Source: Cryoendolithus antarcticus (Eukaryota; Ascomycota; Dothideomycetes; Cladosporiales; Cladosporiaceae). Taken from it: a stretch of DNA of 64,000 nt. Position 1 is the stretch's first letter. Each line of letters opens with the position of its first letter. A program made the position numbers and the translations under genes. The notes beneath the pieces were generated by a model that saw nothing but the letters and a program-made list of their open reading frames with translations, had not been told where the DNA came from and searched no databases. This document shows positions 40,915-51,881 of this stretch, one piece after another. Where the stretch lies: contig NAJO01000002.1 of assembly GCA_002077065.1 (NCBI GenBank), positions 1,364,001-1,428,000 of the forward strand, given 5' to 3'.

Positions 40915-41649
40915 ATGCCCAAATCCAAACGCCAAAAGCTAATCCACACCTCCACCACCCCCAAACTTCCCCCTCGCCAACGCAGCGCCACCCTCTTCAC
41001 CGCTATCCGCGCCTCCCTAGACCAGTACACGCACGTCTTCCTCTTCTCCGTCGACAACATGCGCAACACCTACCTCAAAGACGTGCGGCAGCACTTCTCA
41101 GACTCCCGTCTATACTTCGGGAAGACCAAAGTCATGGCCAAAGCACTTGGTCTTACGCCGAGCGAGGAGTATGCGCCCGGCTTGAGCGAGCTGGGAGGAA
41201 TGCTTAAGGGCAGCGTGGGGATATTGTTGAGTAACCGGCCGGTGGAGGAGGTGTTGGAGTGGTTCAGCGACTTCGTTGAGTTGGACTTCGCGAGGGCTGG
41301 TGCGGTAGCCAACCGGACGTTCACAGTCCCAGCGGGCGTGGTGCATAGTACTGGAGGCCAGCAAGCTGAAGAGGATGATGTGCCACTACCGCATTCGCTG
41401 GAAGTTACGTTGAGGAAGTGGGGGATGACGAACACGAGGTTGGACAAGGGGAAGGTAGTGCTGGATGCGGACTACACTGTGTGTACGGAGGATGAGGTGC
41501 TGGACAGTCAGCAGACGGCAATATTGAAGTTGTTTGGCGTAGCTATGGCGGAGTTCAGGGTGAGAGTCGTGGCGCATTGGAGTGCTGCAACAGGAGAGGT
41601 AACGACGGTGGAAGAGGATGCTGGTGTGGAATCAATGGAGGAGGCATGA
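40915..41649 (+). CDS. MRT4: Mrt4, ribosome assembly factor related to P0
   Basis: Single exon, 244 residues, starting MPKSKRQKLIHTSTTP. The uL10-like domain is evident: ATLFTAIRASLDQYTHVFLF, SVDNMRNTYLKDVRQHFSDS, RLYFGKTKVMAKALG, then GMLKGSVGILLSNRPVEEVL and the translation-factor-like insert VVLDADYTVCTEDEVLDSQQ. Mrt4 occupies the P0 position on pre-60S particles in the nucleolus and is replaced by P0 during cytoplasmic maturation. It lacks the acidic C-terminal P0 peptide, as expected. The tail is acidic (VEEDAGVESMEEA). Confidence 0.94.
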   Translation: MPKSKRQKLIHTSTTPKLPPRQRSATLFTAIRASLDQYTHVFLFSVDNMRNTYLKDVRQHFSDSRLYFGKTKVMAKALGLTPSEEYAPGLSELGGMLKGSVGILLSNRPVEEVLEWFSDFVELDFARAGAVANRTFTVPAGVVHSTGGQQAEEDDVPLPHSLEVTLRKWGMTNTRLDKGKVVLDADYTVCTEDEVLDSQQTAILKLFGVAMAEFRVRVVAHWSAATGEVTTVEEDAGVESMEEA

Positions 41650-41848
41650 AGGCTATAGATTGTCTGGGCTGGCAAAACGATACAAATTTCATGATCTGAA
41701 AAGCGAGGCGTTGGTGGTTTCGTGGCTGTCTATACTCGACGCTGGGCCTGCTAGGTAGCTACCAAGCAATAATGTCCTCTGATGTCGCTTGCATGACCAC
41801 TTCAAACATCCCATTTCCAGCCCTTCCATTCGCGCTCCATACACGCGC

Positions 41849-42463
41849 CTATGACTCGGTAGCGAGCTTGGCCTTGCCATTGGTGACCTTCACGCCGAGC
41901 TGCTTCGCGCGGGAGACGATCTCAACACGCTTCCTTGATGAAACTGCGTGTGCGATCCTGTTCTGGTGTTAGCTTAGACGGGTGCTAGTCGGAAAGAGTA
42001 CTATCTTACTCTGCGGCGTATGTCTTGTTGTGCATGAGGAGGAGGTCGAGGTCGCGGGTGTTGTTGACGAGGAAAGCCTTGTGGCCGGAGGGCATGAGGT
42101 GGCGTGTCTTCTTGTTGCTGCCGTATCCGATCTGCGTGTGGCCATTGTCAGTGCCCGTAATTTCGATAAACCCTTCAATTCTTTCATAGCCATCCGCATC
42201 CCGTCGAATCACTCCCGACCGCTTCTCTTATGATGCCGCCTATCTTGCGATGACCCAATTCTATCTCCCAATTCAAACCTTCAATTGCTTCAACGCACCT
42301 TTGGCATAACAGCCTGTCCCTTGAATCGTCTCCTGACTCTGTTGTCGATACCCTTTGGCTTCCTCCAGCTCGGGTCGACGCGCATAAAGCGGTCACTCTG
42401 ATGGCGCTTGAAGCGCTGCGTGCGCTTCTTCACGATCGGGATGTGCTTCGTGGCGGACGTCAT
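41849..42463 (-). CDS. RPL32: Cytosolic ribosomal protein eL32
   Basis: Three exons, 42463-42299, 42131-42010 and 41957-41849, give 131 residues. The introns are 167 nt (GTGCGT...ACGCAG, phase 0) and 52 nt (GTAAGA...AACAG, phase 2). Conserved blocks: [77 protein letters not shown] and [16 protein letters not shown]. It is a 60S subunit protein. The first intron is three times longer than is usual here, and a further intron is likely in the 5' leader (separate entry). Confidence 0.95.
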
Positions 42464-42564
42464 CTTGAAGTCTTGTTAGTGAGGCTCCTGGATAGTTTGT
42501 ACGAGTCCAGCCGACGTTAGGATATCTGAATGAGTCGTATGTGATGGATGGATGGCGTGCGTAC
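42464..42564 (-). other. Probable intron in the eL32 5' leader
   Basis: Reading the minus strand, GTACGC starts at 42564 and CACTAACAAGACTTCAAG ends directly before the ATG at 42463, giving a 101-nt intron with a perfect CTAAC branch point 10-15 nt before the acceptor. Fungal ribosomal-protein genes often carry an intron next to the start codon. Inferred, not proven. Confidence 0.55.
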
Positions 42565-43070
42565 CTTTACGGTGTGTTGTGTGGGTTGTCGGCGTCGCTG
42601 CAGTCGTCTGTCGCTGGTGTGAGGTCGTCGACAGTGCGGCACGAAAATCGATCCGCAAATGCCAAGAGTTGTGTCGGCTGACTTTCCTAATGCAGATCGC
42701 CCACATCCTCACACTTTACCCTCACATTCAACTGTCGTTCTGTCTTGCTCTCACGATGCAACAAGATATGTCGACTCTTCATGTTCTCCCCTTGAGAGAG
42801 TGTCACGATACAGTACGCTGAACGTGAATCAAGGCTCATTCACACCGCAATAGCGCGAGAGGTGCTGCCCACAGTATCACATATAAACCTCACATCTCCA
42901 TATCGAAACCTGGCGTGCGATTGAAGAGGCTTTCGTAGGTTGCTTCTCGAGCACTTCAGTATCAACGCGTCAATGCAGACTTGGTCTTGTCCTCTGCCCG
43001 AAATGTAAGGTGCCGTCAGCCACATGCAGCCGTCTTCTCGTAAGCTCTCTGTCAGCAGTCAAGATACCGT
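42565..43070. other. Divergent promoter region of eL32 and the MDR oxidoreductase
   Basis: About 500 bp; no further gene or repeat recognised. Confidence 0.5.
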
Positions 43071-44197
43071 ATGAGTTCTCGTGTCTTCCTCAAGTTCTCA
43101 CGCCCCGCCTCTATGGTTTTCTCCGGGGGCAGTCGATCGTCTTCTCGCATACTGGGTATGATGGCGATCGTCAACACAATGAAAGCACTTCGGGTCAACA
43201 AGTCTGAGGATGGCAAGGTGACACTTGTAGACGAAGATGTTCCCATACCGAAACCAGCGGAGGGCGAAGTATTAGTCAAGATCCGAGCATCAGCTGTGCA
43301 GCCATCCGACATCCTGAACTCGAAAGGCCTCTTCCCAATAACGACATTTCCGCGCACGATCGGTGAGTTCTCAGTGCTCGAGTAGGCATGAACGGCAGCA
43401 TGATCGCTATAGTACTCACTATCAATCCAGGCCGAGACTGGTCTGGCACCGTGACTGCTGGCCCTCCCGACTGGATCGGCAAAGACGTCTTCGGCACCTC
43501 TGGCCCAAGCTTCAGCTTCACGCATGATGGCGCGCAAGCAAACTACGCCGTCCTCCCCGTCAATGTCCTGACCGCCAAGCCGGCCTTACTCTCCTACGAG
43601 CAAGCAGCTCTCGTCGGAACGCCCTTTACAACCGCCATGATCATTTTCACCCGCGCGGCCGCAAAAGCAGGCGAGATTGTGCTAGTCCTAGGCGCCACGG
43701 GGAATGTAGGCAGCTGGGTGATGCAGTGCGCGAAGGCCTTGGGGTGCAAAGCTATTGGCGTCGGACGCCACGGCACAGACATCGACAGTATAGCTGACCC
43801 GACGCTCAGCGGAGCGAAAGCAATGACTGCAGGTAAAGGACCGGATGTCGCAGTCGACACGGTCGGCGACTTCGCTCTCACGCGCGCCGCGTTTGACGTC
43901 CTGGCGCCGAATGGGAGGCTATGTACGATTACTGCTCCACGGTCCGGCGGCACGGAGTTCCCACTCGATGTGCTCAATCTGTATAGACAACAGATCAGCG
44001 TCGTGGGGTGTAACAGTATTGGCTTCAATTCGCAGGAAGAGCTTGGGGGCATGCTGGGGGGTAATCTGGTGCCTTGGCTTGAGGAGGGAAAGATTACTGT
44101 GCCTGAACCAGGGAGCACGGAGAGGCTGCCGCTTGAGAGGGCCGTGGAAGCTTATGATGGAAGGGTCAAGAAGGCCGTGATTGTGTTTGATGAGTAA
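43071..44197 (+). CDS. Zinc-less MDR alcohol dehydrogenase / quinone oxidoreductase-like protein
   Basis: Two exons, 43071-43362 and 43431-44197, with a 68-nt intron (GTGAGT...ATCCAG) in phase 1, give 352 residues; the join reads FPRTIG-RDWSGTV. The N-terminal GroES-like part (MKALRVNKSEDGKVTLVDED, EVLVKIRASAVQPSDILNSK) and the nucleotide-binding motif LVLGATGNVGSWVMQCAKAL identify a medium-chain dehydrogenase/reductase. The catalytic-zinc cysteine and histidine of true alcohol dehydrogenases are missing, so a NADPH-dependent quinone or enoyl reductase is more likely. The ATG at 43071 gives a leader with seven basic and no acidic residues (MSSRVFLKFSRPASMVFSGG), resembling a mitochondrial presequence; ATGs at 43158, 43161 and 43179 would give a cytosolic protein. 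Confidence 0.85.
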
Positions 44198-44312
44198 TGC
44201 TAATCGTGCGCGATGTCTTGAGCTACATGGTCTCGGTATACAGGGGTAGAATCTCCGACGGCATGACTGTCGCCGGCTGAGCGTAGTCCAAGTACACCCG
44301 TTCTCTCAGTCA

Positions 44313-47300
44313 TTACGTAAATTCTACACCCCTTCCCCTCAAGAAACCCCCTAGTAAGTCATCCAGTTCCTTGTTCATTCCTTCAAGCCCGCGCCTCTGA
44401 TCTTGAAACAGCCCCTTCATCATCGGATGCTCCGCTGAGACAGCCTTCGCAGGTTCAGCGTGGTGCTGGATGATATACAGCATATCCTTCACCTCTTCAG
44501 CATCCAGCCAAGCGCGCAGTGAAGAGTCATTCCAGGGTTGTGGCGCCTGAGGGTGCGCGGGGGAGGTAACGGAAGATGTCGTCGTTGTTGGCGATGAAGG
44601 CAAGAAGGGCGAGAGATCTCGCGTGGGCGCCAGACGCGTAGGAGCCGGAGAGTGTGTCTTCGTCGCCGTTGGCGTGGCGTCAGGATCTGTGTCTGCTTTC
44701 TCGACAACTCCGCGACCGGCGACATCTTCGCTCGAGGGTCTCTCGATTAGGCTTGGTGACGTGGACATACTCCTCTCGTCGATCGGGCTGTCGTCACCTT
44801 CCGCATCGCCCAGCTGGGGGATATGTATATTCTCGGTGCCATGCATGAACGTCCCGCTCGGCCCGCCACTGTTAATCTCGACCGGACTATCACTCAGCCT
44901 CTCCTCATCAATACTGCTGCTCTGGCGTTCGCGCTCCTCTTTCTCGAGGAAAGGGTTCACGCCCGCGTCGCTAGCAGGCGAGTCGAAGTCATCAAGCTCG
45001 ACGCGCTGTTTCGTGCGTTGGGCTTTGGGAGGTTTGGCAACGGCGGGGCCCATGCCGAGCATGTTTGCTACGGTCGACATGGCTGATTGCGGAGCCGAGT
45101 CTTGGAGTGCGGGTTGAGGTGTGAGCGTGCGTTCGATGTGGTCTTCTTGGCCAGTGGCCATCTCGACCGCGCCAGTGGAGCCTTCGAGTTCGGCTACGAA
45201 AGCGCCCGGTGGTTGAGGAGCGGCTGGTTGGGGTTGTGGTGCCGAGACTGGAGTTGTGATGATGGGTTGTTGCTGTTGCTGTGGGCGTGCTCGAGATTGC
45301 TCTTGTGGGGCTGACTTGTTGTCCACGGCTGCAAGAGCACCCATTGGAGCTACTCGATCAACTGGCGAGGCTTGGATTGGGCTCTGCGCGGCTTGTCGAC
45401 CCATCTCCAGTGACGCCTTCTCGGCATCACTCTCGAGATCCTCTTTCCCGCCACTCCGCTTTTCCTTCTTCTTGCTCTTGAAAAGTCCAGAAAGCATACC
45501 GCCCTTCTTGTCTTTCTTCTTGTCTTTGGCAGAAGTCTTGATCTTCTCTTCTTGTGGTGAGGGAGTCTTGACCAGGCTTTCCATGCTGTTATTGCGTGTG
45601 CTCTCGGTCGAGCTGATCTTCGAACTAGCATCATCACGGAGCAAACCAGGCGTGAGTGAGATCTTTCGAGTCTCGATGGAGTCGTCTTTGAGAAACGAGT
45701 CGGTATTACGTGGCGTCCCTTTCCGTGACTTAAGCGGTGCCGCCTCTGATCGATCCACCAATTTCGGACTGAGCTGTGGATCCTCGATCGACGACCGCTT
45801 GCTGTCCAAACTTGTCTTGCTGATGCCATCTGATGACGGTCCTTTGCCGGTTGAGTCACCGCTATACCGTCTCGTGGCATGTACATTAGCTTCTTCTGGT
45901 GCATTTCGCTCTTCGACTTCCGCTGGTTGCCCTCGCTCGGGCTCTACATGTTGCGCAGCTGCTGCCTGTGGATCTGCTGTGGCATGCTCTTCCTCGTCGG
46001 ATGAGTAGTCGTAGTCAGACGCCTCGACGTAGGTCGGAGCAGCGAATTGCACCGTCTTCGCATTACGCCGACGGATCGCCTTCTTGAGAGGATTCTTAGA
46101 CTTCTCTGGGTTGTCGCCGAGCATCGTTTGTGATAGCTGTGTCTTGTCAGTACGCTGTGGTGCAATCATGGTGTGCCACTCCACCACTCACATCGATGTT
46201 CCGGTGCTTGTTCAATCGCGCGAGTCGCTCGGTAGGTGTTTCGATGTGCTCCGCCGGTAGATACCCTGTCATCACGAGCAAATCAGTACGCCCCCCTTTT
46301 CATGACCTCGCTCAAGGACATTCACTCACCAATACTGCTATCCTTCACAACCCTCACAAGCCACCAATACGAGTTACTATCATCAAGCAGCACCATGGTG
46401 TCACCCTTAGTGGCATTCGCCTGGCCCTCGACCGTAGCAACAAAAGTATGCAGCGCGTAGACGAATTCGAAATCGATGTCTTCTATTTCACGTAAGCATT
46501 CGCCACCGTAGCCGGAGTCTATGAAACGGGGGGAGAGGAGAAGGAAAGCGTCACGTTCATCGTCAAAGTTATCGTCCGGAGAGAGAGGATTGATTCTCTT
46601 GTGCGGCGAGAAATCGAGTGAGGCCGTATAGGGTGAGAGTGTGCCGGGTTCTTGGGAAATTGGTGATACGGGAGACGTGGCGGATAGAAGAGGATCGTTA
46701 ACCGGAAGGAGGACGTCCTGCAGATTAACGCTGCGAAAGCTGCTCTGGCTGGCAGACTGGCCGAACGTCGGTATAGTGAGCCTGGGAAGCGATCTGGCGA
46801 AGGAACTGTCCCCGTACGGACGCCGAATCGAAGTACTCCGCACAGGAAACGTCTCGCTGCGCAACGGTCGTTGTACAGATCCAGCGTCATGAGAATCCGG
46901 CTCGCCCTCCCGACCGTCCACACTATCGTCCTCTTCCAGATCCAGTCCAGTCCTTCTGTGCGCTCCTGGCAAACTTCCAGATCCAGCATCCCGGTTCCTC
47001 GCGATGTCCAGTCCAGACCTACCCTCGCCCATGGCTCTCTGTTCAGCACTCACAAATCGCCCAAACCTCGCTATACCCACCAACGGACTCTCCTCAGGCG
47101 TATGCAGAGTCGGGCTCAGCCATTCATCCCTCGCAGAAGTCTCCAGTGTCAATGGCAGGTTCCTCGGCGCATCCATATACGGCGAAGAGTCCAGCGATAG
47201 ATCTTCTCCCCTGACTGGCGATATCGCAGACGGGTAGTTGATACCCGCCCGCTCAACATGTGCGCGTTGAGAACCTCCATCCCTCATGATTCGCTGTCCA

Positions 47301-47720
47301 GGTAAGGAACGCCCACACTCACCATCGTCGATACTCGGACTACTGCTGATCCGATCCATCATATCGTCGTCGCTGCCCTCGCCAGCCTCTTCTCCATTCG
47401 CGCCTTCCCCTTCGCCCTCCTCTTTCGCAGCCTCCCCGTTAGTCGCAGGGTCGTTGTTCTGCTGACCGTTCTGACCAGCCATGTTCCAGGCGTCGGCCAA
47501 GACTTGCTCTTCGGTGTGCCGCTCAGCAGCGACGTGCTGGTACTCTGCTGCTTGGTGGGGCGCGATAGTGGAAGGCGCGGGGTGCTTTGTGTGTTCAGCT
47601 GCGGAGGGGGCGGAGGGGTCTTGGAGGTCGATCGTGTCTGTATGGATTTAGTATGCCGGTCTCTGTAGTGGCCGTAGAAGAGTGCAGCCTACCCGCTCTC
47701 ACGATGTTGGGTCGCGACAT
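44313..47720 (-). CDS. SH3-domain polarity protein, Tea4/Bud14 family
   Basis: Four exons, 47720-47693, 47637-46330, 46265-46192 and 46136-44313, with introns of 55, 64 and 55 nt, give 1077 residues starting MSRPNIVRADTIDLQDP. The single SH3 domain lies at about 395-457: FVYALHTFVATVEGQANATK, DDSNSYWWLVRVVKDSSI, GYLPAEHIETPTERLARLNK; the last block is diagnostic for Bud14/Tea4. The rest is disordered and acidic or Ser-rich, with a Lys-rich cluster (KDKKKDKKGGMLSGLFKSKK) and a conserved C-terminal helix region ending LDDLLGGFLRGRGVEF. Family members sit at cell tips, bind protein phosphatase 1 (Glc7/Dis2) and formins, and link microtubule ends to polarised growth. The SH3 domain is interrupted by an intron at the Gly of SSIG. 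Confidence 0.9.
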
Positions 47721-48454
47721 CTTCGCGGTTTCACCTCAGCCTCGCCGAGCGGCCGCGTCTCTGCCTTGCCGTCCCGACACGCCGCGCTGGATCGTGACAG
47801 TGTCTCAGTGCGCAAACGGTGCACTCATCGATCTAGGCGTATGGCAATGCAATGGTGCGGCGGACTGGCGACAATGACAGAAGATCGATCGGAGCGATTG
47901 GTGGAGATTGCTCGCGGCGTGTGGTTCGTGCTACCGTCGAGTGGTCGCACGAAGGAACGATGAATGATCGGAGTTGGTGAATGAGGGGTGACATGGACAG
48001 TACAACACTTGAATGCCAAAGATACGACGTGGAAAGCATTGATCAATTACATGAGGTCGACCCCTTCCCCGTTTCAAGATATGGAAGGCACGATTCGTTG
48101 CACTGATCGCCCGGGCTGCACTGTGATTGGCCAATCTGCCGGCTCCTGGCACCCTTGTTCGAATGATCGACCGGGGCTGCGGCTCCTCACTTCCCTGTCG
48201 CTCACGTGCTGCGCTTGTTCGAGACGCTGTTGAGGGATATGGGATACGTGCACAGTCGCAGAAGGGCATGGATTTGGCAACCATGAGATGGCCAAGCAAC
48301 ATCATAGGATTTGCTACCTGCTCGTCATCTACTATGTTCGCGACAGCGGCTGTAGTGTTCCTCAGGTACACTGAGGCCTTCCACCGAGTCTCGACATAGA
48401 CAATCACGTCTCCCTTCGCCTCCCATCCGGGCCAGTGTCTCGAGCGTAGGCACC
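47721..48454. other. Intergenic, 734 bp
   Basis: Tea4/Bud14 promoter and 3' flank of the following minus-strand gene. A minus-strand frame at 47931-48458 reaches into the latter but has no recognisable feature. No repeats or RNA genes seen. Confidence 0.5.
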
Positions 48455-50984
48455 TCACCCGCGCATCGTCTGCTCCAATTTCGCCATGAACTTCTCGCGA
48501 CTGGCTGCATCCATAATTCCGAGCATCTCAGTTGGTATCTGGCTCGCGTGACTAGAGCTAGAACGCTGAGCACCTGGTAGACTAAACGCAGGTGCTCTCG
48601 CGCTCAGTCCTCCAGTCGTAGCCGTGCGAGGCGGAGTGCTGGGCGTGGCCTGCGTCAATTTCGGAGTGGTGGCCTTGAATGACGAGCTTGGAGAAGACGA
48701 CGTTGTGTAAACCGATGCGGACGGGTCAAGCCTGGTGCGATTGGTGACATCCGTCAGGCCCGGCTGGAGAGAAACGCTCGTGGTGCTCGTGCTGAACGGA
48801 GACGTTGAGGTCGGAGTAACTTTCGTGGTTTGCGGAGCACCCATCGGCATCTTCTGATCCGCAACGTCGACGGCAGGTGTGCTCTTGATAGTCACGGCCG
48901 AACGCCTCAGGGAGACTTTGTTCTCGCTACCACTACTGCCTCTGGTACTCTCTGACTCTTGCATACGAGATTCAGGCTGAGGACCAGCCGCACTGACAGC
49001 GGAGCTTGTTGGTAGGACGACAGTGCTCTGCTGAAAGCCGAATGAGGGCTTGGAAGTAGGACCGCTAATCATACTGAACGGCTCGACGGCCCTCTTCTTG
49101 TCGCCATTTGGAGCAGCGATACCGGCGTCTGCCAGGCTCATAACCCGCGGCGGGCTGAAAGGCTTGTTGGCGGGTCCACTGGCCGCGTCGAGCTGCGCAA
49201 GCGCAGAAGCAGGAACACGACCCGTGAGTCCGCCAGTGCCTCGGAATGGGTTATACTCAGAGGAGACGGTCACGGTAGTCTTAGCCTTCGACTGGGCCCA
49301 ATCTGGCTCGCTGTCGAGCCAAGAGCTCGACAAAGGCGTTGCCGATGGTGCACTAGCGGTTGCCGTAGCTGCAGTCTGACGGCCTTTCGCATCTGAAGCC
49401 TTGGCACCACCGCTGGAGCCCCATGCGTCGTCAGGAGAGGCGGACGACGAAGGAGCGGTGACCATACCGCTCATAGATGACGAGGAAGCTGAGTGATTCG
49501 ATGTGTTCGATGATGGAGAGGGAGGACTTACGGGCGACGCCGGTACACCCCTCAACGCAATGGACTTCGCAGCACGACTTGAAACCTTGAAGGTTGCAGC
49601 TGGGACGGTAAGCGTGGGCGATCCGTTCAGAGCACGGGATGATGTAGAGGCTGGAGCACGCTTCGGCTTTGCGGGGGCTTTGCCTGCATCATCATCGATT
49701 TCCAGCGGGCTTGCGATGGAAGATCCGGGGGTTTGTAGGGTCACCTTTGCCGCACCTGTTCTGATTGCAGCTGGCGGTGGAGGCAGTGGCTTCGTCAGAT
49801 CAGGTGCGAGCGTGCCCCACGAGGCTGCAGCTGGAGTAATTCCAGAAGCGGTGGGGGTTGCTGAAGTTCTTTGTGCCTGCTCGCTTATCGCTGCCTTCGA
49901 CGTCGGAATCTCATTGCTCTTGCCGTTCGTCAGGGCGAGGCTTGCATTGACGCTCTCGGCCGTCTTGGCGTTTGCTGGCTTCGAGTCGGCAGTGCCGTTT
50001 GTGATGTGGGAGCTGCCCGCATTGTTGGCACTAATCGAGCTGTTGTGGTGGGTGGTAGGATTGGCTGTAGGCTTTGCGGTGCCATTGTCTTGCGAGTGTC
50101 CGGCAGACTCGGCGCCGTGGGAAGGAGCAGGGGCATCTACCGGAGGCATCTGCATCCACACTACGGTCTCCGACGGCTGTGCTTTCCCCTGACTGCCCAT
50201 TGTGACCGTCTTCATCGATGTAGCACGCTTCTGATTTGCGGGTGTAAAGCCTTGCCCTTTTGGAACCATCAACCCCATCTTCTCGCCATTACCACACTTC
50301 ACCTCCAGCAACTGACCAGCCTTGTTCGACTGCTCCAGGGAAGAAGACTGCTGTACCAGCATGTCGGCGACCTGGGCTTCAAGCTTGCAGACACGATCTT
50401 CCGCAGCTCCGAGGCGTCCTATCACATCCTTCATGTTCTGCTGCACATAAGAGGCATTCAGCACAGCCGTCAATGCGACCTGCTCTTCAGTGCCACGCGC
50501 CTCCTCGCCGAGCAGCTTCATCACCCAGGCAGCCGCAGTCTTGACCACCTCGCAATCGAGGGTGCCGTCACTTTGCTCGGTGATCTTAGCAGCGTGCTCT
50601 TTGAGGCCACGAACAAGCTCTTGCACTGCAAAAAGAGTCAGCTTGTTGTGCTGTTGTAAGTGACGAGTGCAGGTGATACTCACTCCCCCTCACTGAAGCT
50701 GTGGGCACATCACTGTGACGAGTTGCACAGGCCTCCAGTGCATGTTTCATCTGCACCATATCCTTCTGTTGCTGCATCTCCTGGCCGGAGAGACGAACGA
50801 AGACATTGTCGAAGAGCTTTTGGCAGTCTTCTTCGCGCCGTGCCTCGTACTGCATCATGCCCTGAAGGACGGTAGATGGAGGTAAGGCTCCGCCGAGCAG
50901 CTCGTCGACCTTCTTCATCGTTGCGGTACTATACTTCTTCGAGGACGCAGGCGACCGGCTATGAATCACCGAGGGTACCGCCAT
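48455..50984 (-). CDS. Uncharacterised large Ser/Ala/Thr-rich protein with N-terminal helices
   Basis: Two exons, 50984-50684 and 50625-48455, with a 58-nt intron (GTGAGT...CTGACTCTTTTTGCAG) in phase 1, give 823 residues; the join reads ASVRG-MQELVRGLKEH. Residues 20-215 are helical and charged with coiled-coil character (MMQYEARREEDCQKLFDNVF, LEACATRHSDVP, MKDVIGRLGAAEDRVCKLEA). Residues 230-823 are low-complexity Ala/Ser/Thr/Pro with a basic patch (KPKRAPASTSSRALNG) and a short conserved-looking end, MLGIMDAASREKFMAKLEQT. I do not recognise the family. The start at 50984 follows an AC-rich leader; an in-frame ATG 65 codons upstream adds a basic, non-conserved-looking stretch. Confidence 0.65.
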
Positions 50985-51881
50985 TTGTCTCCCATGCGGT
51001 TGTGTGAGATGTCGCCTTGTGTGTGAGTGCAACGTATGGTGTTTGTTTACGGAAGGAAACTTATGGAATTCCTGATGGGCCACGCCGAGATCATGTTCGG
51101 GCAGGAACACGGTGACGCGTGAATTTGAAGGAAAGAGCAATGAGAGCACTTTCTTACATCGGCCTCCCATGCTCGGCACTTACATCAGATCACTTTGCAC
51201 ATCTCACAAATGGCTCGCTACTCCCTTACGCAAAGATCGACTGACTCAGTCCACTGGAGAACGAGCTGGCTTCCACCTGCAACTGTTGCATCGTACAGGC
51301 TGCTCCGAGTAGGACTGGTAAGCTCAGTGCGGCTAGTTCGCATCTGACAACGTTGGAATCGAAAAGCTCTCGTGCTAGACAGTACTGTCCTATGTAGCCG
51401 TCAGAAGTCGTAGATCACGTATGACCTCCCCCACCAGATGCTTGTATGTGCGAGACGTTGCATATTGTGCAAGTCAATGGGTCAGTTCAGCGATATATGC
51501 TTGAAAGTCTGAGTACCATGTCAATGCTGCAGAACTTGAGATGAGCTATAGCGTTAGTCCATCGCTATTCTGTCACATAGCAGGGGTTTATCAACACTCG
51601 AAAATGTGGGCGACATGAGTGCTGATGTCACGCTGGGCTCGCGAACAAGGCAGTAGCGGACGAAGACGCGCTTATCAGATCAATCTTGATGACGGGAGAG
51701 GGCTTGGCAAACAACGCGTGCCTAGCGTGTCGCGTCTTCGAGATCCATAAAGTTCATCGAGGTACCTCGTCTTTGTCTACACGACCACCACCGACTCGAC
51801 ATCCTCTCTACATCTTCGCTCATCTACCATTGACTCATACGACCGACACCTCCAGCATCATCACATAGTCCAGCATTCAAT
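50985..51881. other. Divergent promoter region before the ribonucleotide reductase gene
   Basis: 897 bp between divergent starts. Contains two ACGCGT (MCB) hexamers, at 51115-51120 and 51714-51719. No gene or repeat seen. Confidence 0.6.
51714..51719. promoter_or_regulatory. MCB box (ACGCGT) upstream of RNR small subunit
   Basis: ACGCGT 163 bp before the RNR2 ATG. MBF binds this element to switch on ribonucleotide reductase and other S-phase genes in yeasts. A second copy lies at 51115-51120. Function here is inferred from position and sequence only. Confidence 0.5.

Noticed and set aside
45256..46008. Plus-strand open frame of 250 codons
   Set aside because: Antisense to the Tea4/Bud14 coding exon; Ser/Arg/Cys-rich shadow without domain features.
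49503..50659. Plus-strand open frames of 229 and 262 codons
   Set aside because: Antisense to the Ser/Ala-rich minus-strand gene; low-complexity codons leave the opposite strand open by chance.
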